Source: Bifidobacterium stellenboschense | Lineage (GTDB): Bacteria > Actinomycetota > Actinomycetes > Actinomycetales > Bifidobacteriaceae | Direction of reading: 5' to 3' | DNA: 64,000 bases | NCBI RefSeq assembly: GCF_000741785.1 | Contig: NZ_JGZP01000007.1 | Span: 1-64,000 of the forward strand | Shown: positions 25,711 to 35,115 of the stretch, piece by piece | Layout: each line of letters starts with the position of its first letter | How positions within the stretch are numbered: position 1 is the first letter of the stretch | Translations under genes and position numbers: made by a program | Notes under the pieces: generated by a model | The model's input: the letters and a program-made list of their open reading frames with translations, nothing else | Databases searched by the model: none | What the model was told of the DNA's origin: nothing

Positions 25711-26625
25711 ATGTCCATTCCGACCACCATCAGGACCGCCGCCACACGTACGCTGGCCGCCGTCGCGGCGATCGCGGCGCTCGGCTCCCTCGCCGCCTGC
25801 GGTTCCGGTTCCGGTGCCGACGGCTCGTCCTCGGGGAAGATCGAGGTCGTCGCGTCGATTAACCAGTGGGGTTCCGTCGCCCGCGACCTCGGCGGCGACC
25901 ACGTCGACGTCACCGCGATTATGACCAAGACCAACGTGGAGGCGCACGATTATGAGCCCACCGCGCAGGACGTCGCGAAGATCGGTTCGGCGAAGGTCGC
26001 CGTCGTCAACGGCGCCGACTACGACGCGTGGGCGACCAAGGCCGTCGCATCCACCAAGGCCACGCTCGTCGACGCGGCCGAGGCGGGCGGCGTCAAGCAG
26101 GGCGGCAACCCGCACGTGTGGTTCTCCGCCAAGGTGCGTTCCGCCGCCGCCGACGCGATCACCAAGGCCTACCAGCAGGCCGATCCGGCCCATAAGGACG
26201 ACTACGCCGAGCTCAACAAGGACTGGCACGCCAAGGAGGACAAGCTCGAATCGAAGATCGAGGACGCCTCAGCCAAGACCAAGGGACTGCCGTACGCCGC
26301 CACCGAGTCCGTCGCCTGGTACCTCGCCGACGACCTCGGCATGACCGACGCCACGCCGAAGGGCTACAAGCAGGCCTCCGCCAACGAAAGCGAGCCGACC
26401 CCCGGCGACATCACCGAGTTCCGCAAGGCCCTGACAGGCGGCGGCATCGACCTGCTCGTCCTCAACACGCAGGAGGAGAACTCCACCACCACGCAGATCG
26501 TCTCCGCCGCCAAGGAAGGGAACGTGCCGACCGTCGAGCTCACCGAACAGATGCCGTCGCAGTACGACGACCTGCTCGACTGGATGGACGCGCTTGTCGC
26601 CGATTTCGCTTCCGCCGCGAAGTAG
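25711..26625 (+). CDS. metal ABC transporter substrate-binding lipoprotein (ZnuA/TroA type)
   Basis: 304 residues. The lipoprotein signal has lipobox LAAC at about residues 27-30, followed by a Gly/Ser linker. The cluster A-I fold begins IEVVASINQWGSVARDLGGD; metal-ligand candidates are His in NVEAHDYEPTAQD, His in GGNPHVWFS, Glu in YAATESVAWYL and a C-terminal acidic residue. This matches periplasmic/extracellular zinc or manganese binding proteins. No permease or ATPase gene follows, so it is an orphan in this window and must work with components encoded elsewhere. The nearby Fur-type regulator and AT-rich operator-like upstream region suggest metal-dependent expression. Confidence 0.88.
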   Translation: MSIPTTIRTAATRTLAAVAAIAALGSLAACGSGSGADGSSSGKIEVVASINQWGSVARDLGGDHVDVTAIMTKTNVEAHDYEPTAQDVAKIGSAKVAVVNGADYDAWATKAVASTKATLVDAAEAGGVKQGGNPHVWFSAKVRSAAADAITKAYQQADPAHKDDYAELNKDWHAKEDKLESKIEDASAKTKGLPYAATESVAWYLADDLGMTDATPKGYKQASANESEPTPGDITEFRKALTGGGIDLLVLNTQEENSTTTQIVSAAKEGNVPTVELTEQMPSQYDDLLDWMDALVADFASAAK

Positions 26626-26760
26626 GGGCGTGATCCGCGGCCGGGCGTGAGGGGTGTCTCGGAACGGAACGGACCGAGGCACCCTTTGCGATAAGGTGAA
26701 TGGTTGGAAAACGTGAGGAAACCGTCGCGGCTCTGGTCTTTCCAAGGTTCGACGGCGACA

Positions 26761-28968
26761 ATGAACGGTTGTATGTCACACGGAACCGAGCGTATGGGTG
26801 AGTCAAGCAGTATGAATCAGGAATCACACGCCAAGATCGGGCATGATGCCGCGCAGACCGCATCTGACGGGACGGCCTCGAACGCATCTGGCGCATCTGG
26901 CGCATCCACGGCGTCCGCGTCCGCGGCGCCCGACCGCCCGGGACGGCGCCCGCATCCCGGACTGCCCGAGCCGCGGCCGTTCCCCGGCTGGCTGTACGCT
27001 GTGCTGTTCCTCGTCTTCGACGTCGCCGCGGTCGCGATTCTCGAGGTCGGCGTCAGCCTCGGCGCCTCCTCGCGCGTGACCCTGTCCAGCCCGGAGGTCG
27101 GCTGGGATTTCGTCGGCAAGATGTTCAACGCCCGGGAGCCCAACTTCGTGTTCCTGCTCAACATCCTGCTCGTCGGCGTGCTCTACCTCGCGCTGCTCAT
27201 GATCTTCAACCGGTTCTGGATCGCCACGCCGGTGCTGGTGGCCGCGGCGATCGTCGTCGCCGTCATCGAGCATTTCAAGATTTCGATCCGTTACGAGGCC
27301 GTGCTGCCTTCCGACCTGAACTTCCTCAAGGCGGACGCCGGCAACCTCATGGGCTTCATGCCGGCCGGCGCGCATTGGGTGATCCTCGCCGCCGTCGCCG
27401 TGTTCGCCGTGTTCGTCGCCGTGTTCGTCGCGCTCAACCACATCGACGCGCGCCACGGCAGGCTGTTCCGCGGCTCCGACCGCCAGGCCCGATCCGTGGA
27501 CGCGGTCGCGCGTCTGCTGCTCGTGCTCGTGCCCGGCCTGTTCTTCGGCCTGTACGCGATGCAGGTGAGCACCGTCGGCAGCTGGGCGAAGAACCTCGCC
27601 ACCGTGATGGGCGACAAGCCGTCCATGTGGGATTCCGTGTACGACGCGCAGCGCAACGGCCCGCTCGTCGCGTTCATGCGCCAGGTCAACCCCAAGGTGA
27701 TGGACAAGCCGTCCGAATACTCCGAGGAGACGATGCAGCAGGTCGCCCAACGCTACCGGAAGGCCGCCGCGAAGATCAACGCCACGCGTAGCAACAACCT
27801 CACCGACTCGACCGTCATCTACGTGCTGTCCGAATCCTTCTCCGACACGTCGCGCGTGCCCGGACTCAAAGTCAACAAGGATTCGATGCCGAACATCCGC
27901 TCGATCAAAGAGAACACCACCTCCGGCCTCATGCTCTCCTCCGGCTACGGCGGCGGCACCGCGAACCTCGAATACATGGGGCTCACCGGCCTGTCGATGG
28001 CGAACTTCGACTCGTCGCTGACGAGCCCCTACCAGCAGCTCGTCCCCGGCGAGCACTGGACGCCCACGATCAACCAGATGTGGGGCGCTCCGAAGAACTC
28101 GATCGGCCTGCACCCGTACGAATCCTCCATGTACTCGCGCGCCACCAACTACAAGAAGTTCGGCTTCTCCCACTTCTACACGCTCACCGGTCCGGACGTC
28201 ATCTCCCATCAGGACAAGATCGACGAGAGCCCCTACGTCTCCGACGCCGCCACCTACCAGAGCACGCTGGAGGAGGTGAGGAAGACCAAGACCAACCAGT
28301 TCCTGCAGGTCATCACCATGCAGAACCACATGCCCTACCACGAGTGGTACAAGGACAACGACTTCACCGCCGAATCCACCACCGGCACGCCGCTCGGCAA
28401 GGACGAGCAGGAATCCATCGAGACCTACCAGAAGGGCCAGGCGATCACCGACGAGGCGACCGCCGACTTCCTCGACCAGCTCGACGCGATCGACAAGCCG
28501 GTCACCGTGGTCTTCTACGGCGACCATCTGCCCGGCATCTACTCGTCCGCCAGCGAGGACGACGACAACTCGCTCGCCCTCCACCTGACCGACTACTTCA
28601 TCTGGTCGAACAAGGCCTCCAGCACGCAGGGCGTGAAGATCGACAACGCCGACTACTCGTCGCCGAACTTCTTCGTCGCGCAGGCCGCCGAACACATGGA
28701 CGCCAAGGTGTCGCCGTACCTCGCGTTCCTCACGCTCATGCACCAGCACGTCTCCGCCATGGAGCCGCCGGTCGTCAACAAGATCCAAGGCTGGGACCGC
28801 ATCCCCGAAGGCCAGGCGATCTACCTCGACAACGCGGGCAAGCCGATGGCCGCAAGCGACTTCGACGAGGAGACGAAACAGCTGCTGGAGGACTACAAGC
28901 TCATCCAGTACGACATCACCGACGGCCACAACTATCTCAAGGACACGGATTTCCTCACACTGCCGTAA
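26761..28968 (+). CDS. LTA synthase/phosphoglycerol transferase family (sulfatase fold) membrane protein
   Basis: About 735 residues depending on the start. ATGs at 26761, 26773, 26794 and 26812 are in frame, and a TTG at 26704 has AAGGTG at a good distance, so the start is unsettled. A hydrophilic Ala-rich N-terminus leads into five membrane helices (LYAVLFLVFDVAAVAILEV onward, up to LLLVLVPGLFFGLYAM). The extracellular alkaline-phosphatase-superfamily domain has YVLSESFSDTSRVPG (metal Glu), the nucleophile region SGYGGGTANLEYMGLTGL (catalytic Thr) and VTVVFYGDHLPGIYSS (metal Asp/His). These enzymes transfer phosphoglycerol to lipid or polysaccharide acceptors in the envelope. The aldehyde dehydrogenase gene follows after 23 bp. 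Confidence 0.85.
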   Translation: MNGCMSHGTERMGESSSMNQESHAKIGHDAAQTASDGTASNASGASGASTASASAAPDRPGRRPHPGLPEPRPFPGWLYAVLFLVFDVAAVAILEVGVSLGASSRVTLSSPEVGWDFVGKMFNAREPNFVFLLNILLVGVLYLALLMIFNRFWIATPVLVAAAIVVAVIEHFKISIRYEAVLPSDLNFLKADAGNLMGFMPAGAHWVILAAVAVFAVFVAVFVALNHIDARHGRLFRGSDRQARSVDAVARLLLVLVPGLFFGLYAMQVSTVGSWAKNLATVMGDKPSMWDSVYDAQRNGPLVAFMRQVNPKVMDKPSEYSEETMQQVAQRYRKAAAKINATRSNNLTDSTVIYVLSESFSDTSRVPGLKVNKDSMPNIRSIKENTTSGLMLSSGYGGGTANLEYMGLTGLSMANFDSSLTSPYQQLVPGEHWTPTINQMWGAPKNSIGLHPYESSMYSRATNYKKFGFSHFYTLTGPDVISHQDKIDESPYVSDAATYQSTLEEVRKTKTNQFLQVITMQNHMPYHEWYKDNDFTAESTTGTPLGKDEQESIETYQKGQAITDEATADFLDQLDAIDKPVTVVFYGDHLPGIYSSASEDDDNSLALHLTDYFIWSNKASSTQGVKIDNADYSSPNFFVAQAAEHMDAKVSPYLAFLTLMHQHVSAMEPPVVNKIQGWDRIPEGQAIYLDNAGKPMAASDFDEETKQLLEDYKLIQYDITDGHNYLKDTDFLTLP

Positions 28969-28991
28969 AGCGGACACGTAAGGGGGCTTTC

Positions 28992-30560
28992 ATGACCGAC
29001 GGCGCCATGACCGGCGGCATCGACGACGGCATCGGCGACGCCATCGCCGCGACGTTCACGCGGCTCAGGACCACCTATGATTCCGGCCGCACACGCCCGC
29101 ACGCATGGCGGCGCGCGCAGCTCGACGCGCTGCGCCGCATGCTGCGCGAGCATCGCGACGATTTCGCCGAAGCGGTCCACGCCGATCTCGGCAAACCGGT
29201 GGCCGAGACGATGCTCACCGAGCTCGATCTCGTCGCCGCCGAAGCCCGGTTCGCACGCGACCGGATCGGCCTGTGGACGCGTCGCAAGCCGGTCGTGATG
29301 CCGTTGGCGCTGCAGCCCGCGGCCGGCTGGACCGTCGCCGAACCGAAGGGCGTCGTGCTCGTCATCGCGCCATGGAACTATCCGGTGCTGCTCACGCTCG
29401 AACCGTTGGCCGACGCGCTCGCCGCCGGCAACGCGGTCTGCGTCAAACCGTCCGAACTCGCGCCGCGCACGTCGGCGTTGCTCGCGCGGCTGATCCCACG
29501 CTATCTCGATCCGGACGCGGTCGCCGTGGTCGAAGGCGGGGCGGGGGAGACCGGCGCATTGCTCGCGCATCCGTTCGACCACGTGTTCTACACGGGCGGC
29601 GAGCGTGTGGGCCGTATCGTCATGAAGGCGGCAGCCGAGCACCTGACGCCGGTCACATTGGAACTCGGCGGCAAATCGCCGGTCTTCGTCGATGGCACGG
29701 CCGATCTCGCCGTGGCGGCGCGGCGCATCGCATGGGGACGGTTCACGAACGCCGGTCAGACGTGTGTGGCCCCCGACTATGTGCTCGCCACGCCGGACGT
29801 GGCGGAGGCGCTGGCGGAGCGCATCGCCGTCGCCATCCGCGAGTTCTACGGGGACGATCCGCGCTGTTCGCCCGACTATGGGCGCATCGTCAACGTGCGT
29901 CACGTCGAGCGGCTGCGCGGGCTGTTGCCCGCGGCCGCCGCGTCGACCGCCGCTCCGGCAGGTCCGGCGCGTCCGACGTCGTCGTTGATCAGGGTGGCGT
30001 CCGTGTTCGGCGCCGTTTCGGATATGGTGCGCCGCCGTCTCGGCTCGTCCGGCGGCGGACCCGCGCCGGACGCGGCCGGACGCGTGGTGTGCGGCGGCGT
30101 GGTCGACCGTGCGGCGCGGTACGTCGCGCCCACCGTGCTGTTCGGCACGTCGCCGGACGCGCCGGTGATGCGCGAGGAGATTTTCGGTCCGATTCTGCCG
30201 GTCCTGGTCGTGCGTGACGCGGATGCGGCGATTCGGTTCGTGAACGCCCGTCCGCGTCCGCTCGCCGCGTACGTGTTCTCACGGGATCGTGCGACGCGGC
30301 TCGCCTTCGAGCGGCGTACTTCGTCCGGCGCGTTGGGGTTCGGCCTGCCGTTGGGGCATCTTCTGTCCGCGCGCCTGCCGTTCGGCGGCGTGGGCGCGTC
30401 CGGCATGGGTGCCTACCATGGCAAGGCCGGGTTCGACACGTTCAGCCACGTCAAGACGGTGACGGTGAAGCCGGAGCGTCCGGACACGCTGCGGCTGGTC
30501 TATCCGCCGTTCGACGCGATGACGCGAGGCGTCGTCGACGTGCTGCGACGATTGAGTTGA
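28992..30560 (+). CDS. aldehyde dehydrogenase, class 3-like
   Basis: NAD(P)-dependent oxidation of an aldehyde to its acid. 522 residues from the ATG at 28992 (AAGGGGG seven bases upstream). VVLVIAPWNYPVLLTLEPL is the typical N-terminal cofactor segment of short ALDH3-type enzymes. The general base is Glu224 in TLELGGKSP and the nucleophile Cys258 in NAGQTCVAPDY; EEIFGPILPVLVV and PFGGVGASGMGAYHGKAGF follow. A roughly 45-residue Ala/Pro/Ser-rich insertion lies between VERLRGLLPAAAA and GRVVCGGV, where most relatives have only a short loop. Possibly cotranscribed with the upstream envelope enzyme. Confidence 0.9.
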   Translation: MTDGAMTGGIDDGIGDAIAATFTRLRTTYDSGRTRPHAWRRAQLDALRRMLREHRDDFAEAVHADLGKPVAETMLTELDLVAAEARFARDRIGLWTRRKPVVMPLALQPAAGWTVAEPKGVVLVIAPWNYPVLLTLEPLADALAAGNAVCVKPSELAPRTSALLARLIPRYLDPDAVAVVEGGAGETGALLAHPFDHVFYTGGERVGRIVMKAAAEHLTPVTLELGGKSPVFVDGTADLAVAARRIAWGRFTNAGQTCVAPDYVLATPDVAEALAERIAVAIREFYGDDPRCSPDYGRIVNVRHVERLRGLLPAAAASTAAPAGPARPTSSLIRVASVFGAVSDMVRRRLGSSGGGPAPDAAGRVVCGGVVDRAARYVAPTVLFGTSPDAPVMREEIFGPILPVLVVRDADAAIRFVNARPRPLAAYVFSRDRATRLAFERRTSSGALGFGLPLGHLLSARLPFGGVGASGMGAYHGKAGFDTFSHVKTVTVKPERPDTLRLVYPPFDAMTRGVVDVLRRLS

Positions 30561-30575
30561 TTGATTGGCTGTTTT

Positions 30576-30620
30576 CCGTAAAAAACGCCGCTGAGCGCTA
30601 CTCAGCGGCGTTTTTTACGG
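30576..30620 (+). terminator. terminator after the aldehyde dehydrogenase
   Basis: A 20-bp perfect stem (30576-30595 with 30601-30620) built around ACGCCGCTGAG/CTCAGCGGCGT with A6/T6 flanks: a strong Rho-independent terminator, 16 bp after the stop. Confidence 0.9.
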
Positions 30621-30663
30621 AGATACGTCTATCCGGGCTGAACGTGGGACGATGCGTGTGGTA

Positions 30664-30855
30664 GCAAGGCGCGGAACATGAAGGCGTACGAAGGTACGTC
30701 GAGTCTCCCGCAACGCTGCTAACACACCATCGTCACGCGTTCAGGTTCCTGAAGTGAGGAAGGTGGTGCAGCTGCAAGGCGCACCGAGGGAAGGCGTACG
30801 AAGGTACGTCGACCGAGGAGCAACGCCGCAGATGCGGCGCATTCCTCACTTCAGG
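30664..30855. repeat. duplicated element with 14-bp inverted ends at the purD 3' end
   Basis: GAAGGCGTACGAAGGTACGT plus CGA is present twice, at 30680-30702 and 30790-30812, each time preceded by GCAAGGCG and followed by GCAACGC. The second copy sits inside a 108-bp unit bounded by CCTGAAGTGAGGAA (30748-30761) and its exact complement (30842-30855). The right boundary overlaps the last codons and stop of purD. No gene is visible in the 285 bp between the aldehyde dehydrogenase and purD. Confidence 0.75.
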
Positions 30856-32114
30856 GCTTTGAAACCGATGTCGTGGCGATAGAACATGCCTTCGGTGGGC
30901 AGCGCGTCGATGACCGCGTACACCTTGTCCTGCGCGTCCTTGATGGTGGGCGCGGAGGTTTCGACGAAGAGGACGCGGCCGGAGGAGGCGACGAGCTCGC
31001 CGTTCTCGTCCTTGGCGACGCCGGCGTAGTAGACGTGGGAGTCCTCGTCGACGGGGATGGTGGGGATCTTCGCGCCCTTGACGACGTTGGTCGGGTAGCC
31101 GTCGGAGGCGAGGACGACGCCGAGGGTGACGCGGTCGTCGTCCCACGTGAACTCGGGGGTTTCGCCGTCGAGGATCGCGCTGATGCCGGCGGCCAGGTCG
31201 GAGGTGAGCTTCGGGAGGACGACTTCGGTCTCGGGGTCGCCGAAGCGGGCGTTGAATTCGATGACCTTCGGTCCCTCGGCGGTGGCGATGAGGCCCGCGT
31301 AGAGGATGCCGGTGAACGGCGTGCCCTCGTCGGCCATGGCCTGCACGGTGGGGCGCACGATGGTCTCGATGGCCTCGTCGACGACGGTCTGCGGGATCTG
31401 CGGCACGGGGCTGTAGGCGCCCATGCCGCCCGTGTTCGGGCCCTTGTCGTCGTCGTAGGCGCGCTTGTGGTCCTGGGAGATCGGCATCGGCCAGAACTCG
31501 GTGCCGTTGACGAAGCTCATCAGGGAGAATTCCTGGCCTTCGAGGAAGTCCTCGATGACGACCTTGGCGCCGGCGTTGCCGAAACGGTGGTCGATGAAGA
31601 TGTCGTCGAGCGCGGCGACGGCGGTTTCGACGTCCATGGCGACGGTGACGCCCTTGCCGGCGGCCAGACCGTCGGCCTTGACGACGATCGGCGCGCCGTG
31701 TTCGCGCACGTAGGCGACGGCCGGTTCGAGCGTGTCGAAGGTCGCGTACTTGGCGGTGGGGATGCCGTGGCGTTCCATGAGCTGCTTGGCGAAGTCCTTG
31801 GAGCCTTCGATCTGGGCGGCGGCCTTGTTCGGGCCGAACGCCTTGAGGCCGGCGGCGGCGAAGTCGTCGACGAGGCCGTCGATGAGCGGCACTTCGGGGC
31901 CGACGAACGCCCAGTCGTAGCCGTTGTCCTTCATGAAGTCGATGAGCGCCGCGTGGTTCGACTCGTCGATGTGCGAGGTGCGGATGCCGTCGAGCTCCAT
32001 GCCCGGGTTGCCGGGGGCGACGGTCACCTCCTCGACGCTGCCGCCGCGCTGGAGCGCGTGGGCGATGGCGTGCTCGCGCGCGCCGGAACCGATGACCAGA
32101 ACCTTCTGACCCAT
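30846..32114 (-). CDS. purD: phosphoribosylamine-glycine ligase
   Basis: ATP-grasp enzyme making GAR from phosphoribosylamine, glycine and ATP, the second purine step. 422 residues from the ATG at 32114 (MGQKVLVIGSGAREHAIAHAL; AAAGGAC upstream). Landmarks are VTVAPGNPGM, GPEVPLIDGLVDDF, the ATP-binding IVVKADGLAAGKGVTVAM and the metal-binding EFNARFGDPETEVVLP. The stop codon lies inside the 14-bp inverted end of the repeat element at 30748-30855. Downstream member of purF-purM-purD on the minus strand; a hairpin separates it from purM. Confidence 0.96.
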   Translation of the reverse strand: MGQKVLVIGSGAREHAIAHALQRGGSVEEVTVAPGNPGMELDGIRTSHIDESNHAALIDFMKDNGYDWAFVGPEVPLIDGLVDDFAAAGLKAFGPNKAAAQIEGSKDFAKQLMERHGIPTAKYATFDTLEPAVAYVREHGAPIVVKADGLAAGKGVTVAMDVETAVAALDDIFIDHRFGNAGAKVVIEDFLEGQEFSLMSFVNGTEFWPMPISQDHKRAYDDDKGPNTGGMGAYSPVPQIPQTVVDEAIETIVRPTVQAMADEGTPFTGILYAGLIATAEGPKVIEFNARFGDPETEVVLPKLTSDLAAGISAILDGETPEFTWDDDRVTLGVVLASDGYPTNVVKGAKIPTIPVDEDSHVYYAGVAKDENGELVASSGRVLFVETSAPTIKDAQDKVYAVIDALPTEGMFYRHDIGFKALK

Positions 32115-32136
32115 TGCGTGTTGTCCTTTCAATCCA

Positions 32137-32158
32137 AAGCCCCCGCTGGCGGGGGCTT
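32137..32158 (-). terminator. hairpin between purM and purD
   Basis: AAGCCCCCGC, TG, GCGGGGGCTT-type stem with a short T-run on the minus strand. It lies between the purM stop and the purD start, so it may reduce read-through inside the purine operon. Confidence 0.55.
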
Positions 32159-32173
32159 CATGAAGCGTGAATG

Positions 32174-33211
32174 TTACTTGAGCGCGATCTGCGTGCCGTC
32201 GGCGTCCTCGACGATCTCGCCGATGCGGTAGCCGGCCTCGCCGTTGGCCTCGAGCAGCTTGATGGTCTCGTCGGCGCGCTCGGCGGGGACGGCGAGCACC
32301 ATGCCGATACCCATGTTGAAGATGTTGTACATCTCCATGTGGTCGATCTCGCCGGCCTTCTCCAGCACGTCGAAGATCGGCAGCACGGGCCAGGAGCCGA
32401 GCTTGATCTCAGCGGCGAGGCCGTCGGGGATCATGCGCGGCACGTTCTCGATGAAGCCGCCGCCGGTGATGTGCGCGACGCCCTTGACGACGCCCGCCTC
32501 GAACAGGGGCTTGAGGGCCTTCACGTAGATCTTGGTGGGGGTGAGGAGCACGTCGCCGAGCTTCGCGCCGCCGAGCTCGTCCAGTTCGGTGTCGACGGTG
32601 TAGCCGGCCTGCTCGAACAGGGCCTTGCGCACGAGGGAGAAGCCGTTGGAGTGGATGCCGGTGGACGGCAGGCCGATGAGCACGTCGCCCTTGGTGATGC
32701 CGGAGCCGTCGACGATCTTCGACTTCTCGGCCACGCCGACCGCGAAGCCGGCGAGATCGTACTCGTCCTCGTCGTACATGCCGGGCATTTCGGCGGTCTC
32801 GCCGCCGATCAGGCCGCTTCCGGCCTGCACGCAGCCGTCGGCCACGCCGGCGACGACCTGCTCGAGCAGGGCCGGATCGTTCTTGCCGCAGGCGATGTAG
32901 TCGAGGAAGAACAGCGGTTCGGCGCCCTGGGCGGCGATGTCGTTGACGCACATGGCGACGCAGTCGACGCCGATGGTGTCGTGCTTGCCGACCATCTTGG
33001 CGACGACGAGCTTGGTGCCCACGCCGTCGGTGCCGGAGATGAGCACCGGCTCCTTGTAGCCGAGGGAGGCGAGGTCGAACAGGCCGCCGAAGCCGCCGAT
33101 GCCGCCGACCACGCCGGGGCGGTTCGTGCGGGCGACGTGCGACTTGATGCGCTTGACGACTTCGTAGCCGGCTTCGACGCTCACGCCGGCGTTCTCATAT
33201 GCTTTGGGCAT
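32174..33211 (-). CDS. purM: phosphoribosylformylglycinamidine cyclo-ligase (AIR synthetase)
   Basis: Closes the imidazole ring of AIR using FGAM and ATP. 345 residues, [19 protein letters not shown] at the N-terminus. GGFGGLFDL, the Asp-rich [46 protein letters not shown] and [14 protein letters not shown] are the standard blocks. Situated between purF and purD on the minus strand. Two REP-like elements fill the gap to purF. Confidence 0.96.
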   Translation of the reverse strand: MPKAYENAGVSVEAGYEVVKRIKSHVARTNRPGVVGGIGGFGGLFDLASLGYKEPVLISGTDGVGTKLVVAKMVGKHDTIGVDCVAMCVNDIAAQGAEPLFFLDYIACGKNDPALLEQVVAGVADGCVQAGSGLIGGETAEMPGMYDEDEYDLAGFAVGVAEKSKIVDGSGITKGDVLIGLPSTGIHSNGFSLVRKALFEQAGYTVDTELDELGGAKLGDVLLTPTKIYVKALKPLFEAGVVKGVAHITGGGFIENVPRMIPDGLAAEIKLGSWPVLPIFDVLEKAGEIDHMEMYNIFNMGIGMVLAVPAERADETIKLLEANGEAGYRIGEIVEDADGTQIALK

Positions 33212-33240
33212 TGGGTTGGGCCTTTCTGATGTGGTGTGCC

Positions 33241-33342
33241 GCTCCCGCTGGCGGGAGCTGTCGGCATAGCCGACTGGGGGTTGGTCGTTGGTGGTGCCGC
33301 TCCCGCTGGCGGGAGCTGTCGGCGGGAGCCGACTGAGGGTGG
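33241..33342. repeat. two REP-like elements between purF and purM
   Basis: Copies at 33241-33282 and 33299-33342, same orientation. Each has GCTCCCGCTGGCGGGAGC followed by a second stem (TGTCGGC/GCCGAC) and ACTGGGGG or ACTGAGGG. Confidence 0.85.
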
Positions 33343-33368
33343 TCTTGCCGAGGAGGCTCCTTCAGCCG

Positions 33369-34877
33369 TCATTCCGCGTCGGGCTGCACGGTGTACTCGT
33401 TGCCGATGTACTTGCTCTTGTACAGCGCGAACTCGGGCAGGCGCACGCGGTCCTCGGGGGTGAGGGACTTGAGGAAGTCCTCCTCGTAGTCGTCGAGCGC
33501 GGTCGGGTAGTCGCCGTTGAAGTAGGCGACGCACAGGCCGCCGTACGGGGCGTCCGCGCCGAGGCCGATCGATTCGACCAGACCGTCGAGCGACAGGAAC
33601 GCGAGCGAGTCGGCGCCGATGTACTCGCGAATCTCCTCGACCGACTTGTGGCCGGCGATGAGCTCGCGCGTGGTGGAGATGTCGATGCCGTAGAAGCACG
33701 GGTACTTGAGCGGCGGCGAGCTGATGCGCATGTGCACCTCGGCCGCGCCGGCCTCCTTGAGCAGCTGCACGATGCGCTTCGACGTGGTGCCGCGCACGAT
33801 CGAATCGTCGATGACGACGACGCGCTTGCCCTTGACGACGCTGCGCACGGCGGAGAGCTTCATGCGCACGCCCTGCTCGCGCAGCTCCTGCGTCGGCTGG
33901 ATGAACGTGCGGGCCACGTACTGGTTCTTGATGAGGCCCATCTCGTTGGGCAGTCCCGCGGCCTCCGCGTAGCCGGACGCGGCGGACAGCGAGGAGTTCG
34001 GCACGCCGATGACCATGTCGGCGTCCACGCCGGATTCGGCGGCGAGGCGCGCGCCCATGCGCTTGCGGGCGGAGTGGACGTTCACTCCGTAGATGTCGGA
34101 GTCGGGGCGGGCGAAGTAGATGAACTCCATCGAGCAGATCGCGAGCTGCGTGTTGTTCGTGTACTGGACGATGCGGTAGCCGTGCTCGTTGACGACGACG
34201 ATCTCGCCCGGGCGGATGTTGCGCACGAGTTCGGCGCCGACCACGTCGAGCGCGCAGGTCTCGGAGGCGAGCACGTAGGCGCCGTTCTTCATCTTGCCGA
34301 GGGAGAGCGGGCGGAAGCCGTTCGGATCGAGCGCGCCGATCATCGCGTCCTCGGTCATGAGCAGGTAGGCGAAGCCGCCGTGGACGGTGTTGAGCGCCTC
34401 CTTGAGCTTGTCCATGAAGGTGCGCTGCATGGAGCGGCGGATGAGGTGCATGAGCACTTCGGTGTCCGAGTTGGAGTGGAAGATCGCGCCCTCGTCCTCC
34501 AGCTTGCGGCGCAGGGACGGGCAGTTGGTGAGGTTGCCGTTGTGGCACAGGGCCACGTCGCCGTCGTGGAAGCGGAAGATGAACGGCTGGATGTTGTCCG
34601 TCGTGCCGGAGCCGGCGGTCGCGTAGCGCACGTGGCCGATCGCGCGGTCGCCCTTGAGGCGTTCGATCTCGCGTTCGTCGCCGAAGACCTGGGTCAGCAG
34701 GCCCAGGCCGCGGTGTCCGGTGAGGTGGCCGTTGTCGTTCGCGACGATGCCGGCGCCCTCCTGGCCGCGATGCTGCAGCGCGTGCAATCCGAAATAGGTG
34801 AGTCGTGCGGCGTCGGGGTGTCCCCATACGCCGAAGATGCCACATTCCTCATGAATGTCTTCGAGTTCAGCCGACAA
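33369..34877 (-). CDS. purF: amidophosphoribosyltransferase
   Basis: Commits PRPP to purine synthesis by adding the amide nitrogen of glutamine. I place the start at the TTG at 34877, because AGGAG lies six bases before it; this gives [16 protein letters not shown] and 502 residues. Cys12 is the N-terminal nucleophile expected after removal of an 11-residue propeptide. The glutaminase domain has [19 protein letters not shown]. The PRPP motif [17 protein letters not shown] lies in the phosphoribosyltransferase domain, and Cys residues in the C-terminal half fit the Fe-S-containing subfamily. Diverges from the Y-family polymerase gene. Confidence 0.95.
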   Translation of the reverse strand: MSAELEDIHEECGIFGVWGHPDAARLTYFGLHALQHRGQEGAGIVANDNGHLTGHRGLGLLTQVFGDEREIERLKGDRAIGHVRYATAGSGTTDNIQPFIFRFHDGDVALCHNGNLTNCPSLRRKLEDEGAIFHSNSDTEVLMHLIRRSMQRTFMDKLKEALNTVHGGFAYLLMTEDAMIGALDPNGFRPLSLGKMKNGAYVLASETCALDVVGAELVRNIRPGEIVVVNEHGYRIVQYTNNTQLAICSMEFIYFARPDSDIYGVNVHSARKRMGARLAAESGVDADMVIGVPNSSLSAASGYAEAAGLPNEMGLIKNQYVARTFIQPTQELREQGVRMKLSAVRSVVKGKRVVVIDDSIVRGTTSKRIVQLLKEAGAAEVHMRISSPPLKYPCFYGIDISTTRELIAGHKSVEEIREYIGADSLAFLSLDGLVESIGLGADAPYGGLCVAYFNGDYPTALDDYEEDFLKSLTPEDRVRLPEFALYKSKYIGNEYTVQPDAE

Positions 34878-35030
34878 GCCAAAGCTCCTTTTCAAACGTG
34901 GTCAGACATGGAGTTCACTACCTGTTCACCCTACCAATCGCCGGCTACATCATGGCGGCGCGTCGCGGCCGTGTCCGTCCCGCTATGTGGGCGTTTCCGG
35001 GGGCGGCGCGCGGGCGCGACACACGAAAGT

Positions 35031-35096
35031 AGAACAGACGTTCGATTGTTTGATATGATGATGGCGTTGCGTGATGATTGTCCGAACGTTTGTTTG
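35031..35096 (+). promoter_or_regulatory. two LexA-type (SOS) boxes around the polymerase promoter
   Basis: AGAACAGACGTTCGAT (35031-35046) matches the actinobacterial/Bacillus-type SOS box CGAACRNRYGTTYG with one mismatch in the outer base. CGAACGTTTGTTTG (35083-35096) matches it with one inner mismatch. A -10 like TATGAT (35054-35059) lies between, with the first box over the -35 position. This predicts DNA-damage induction of the downstream polymerase. Confidence 0.75.
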
Positions 35097-35115
35097 ATGA
35101 TGGGAGGTGGTGGCG

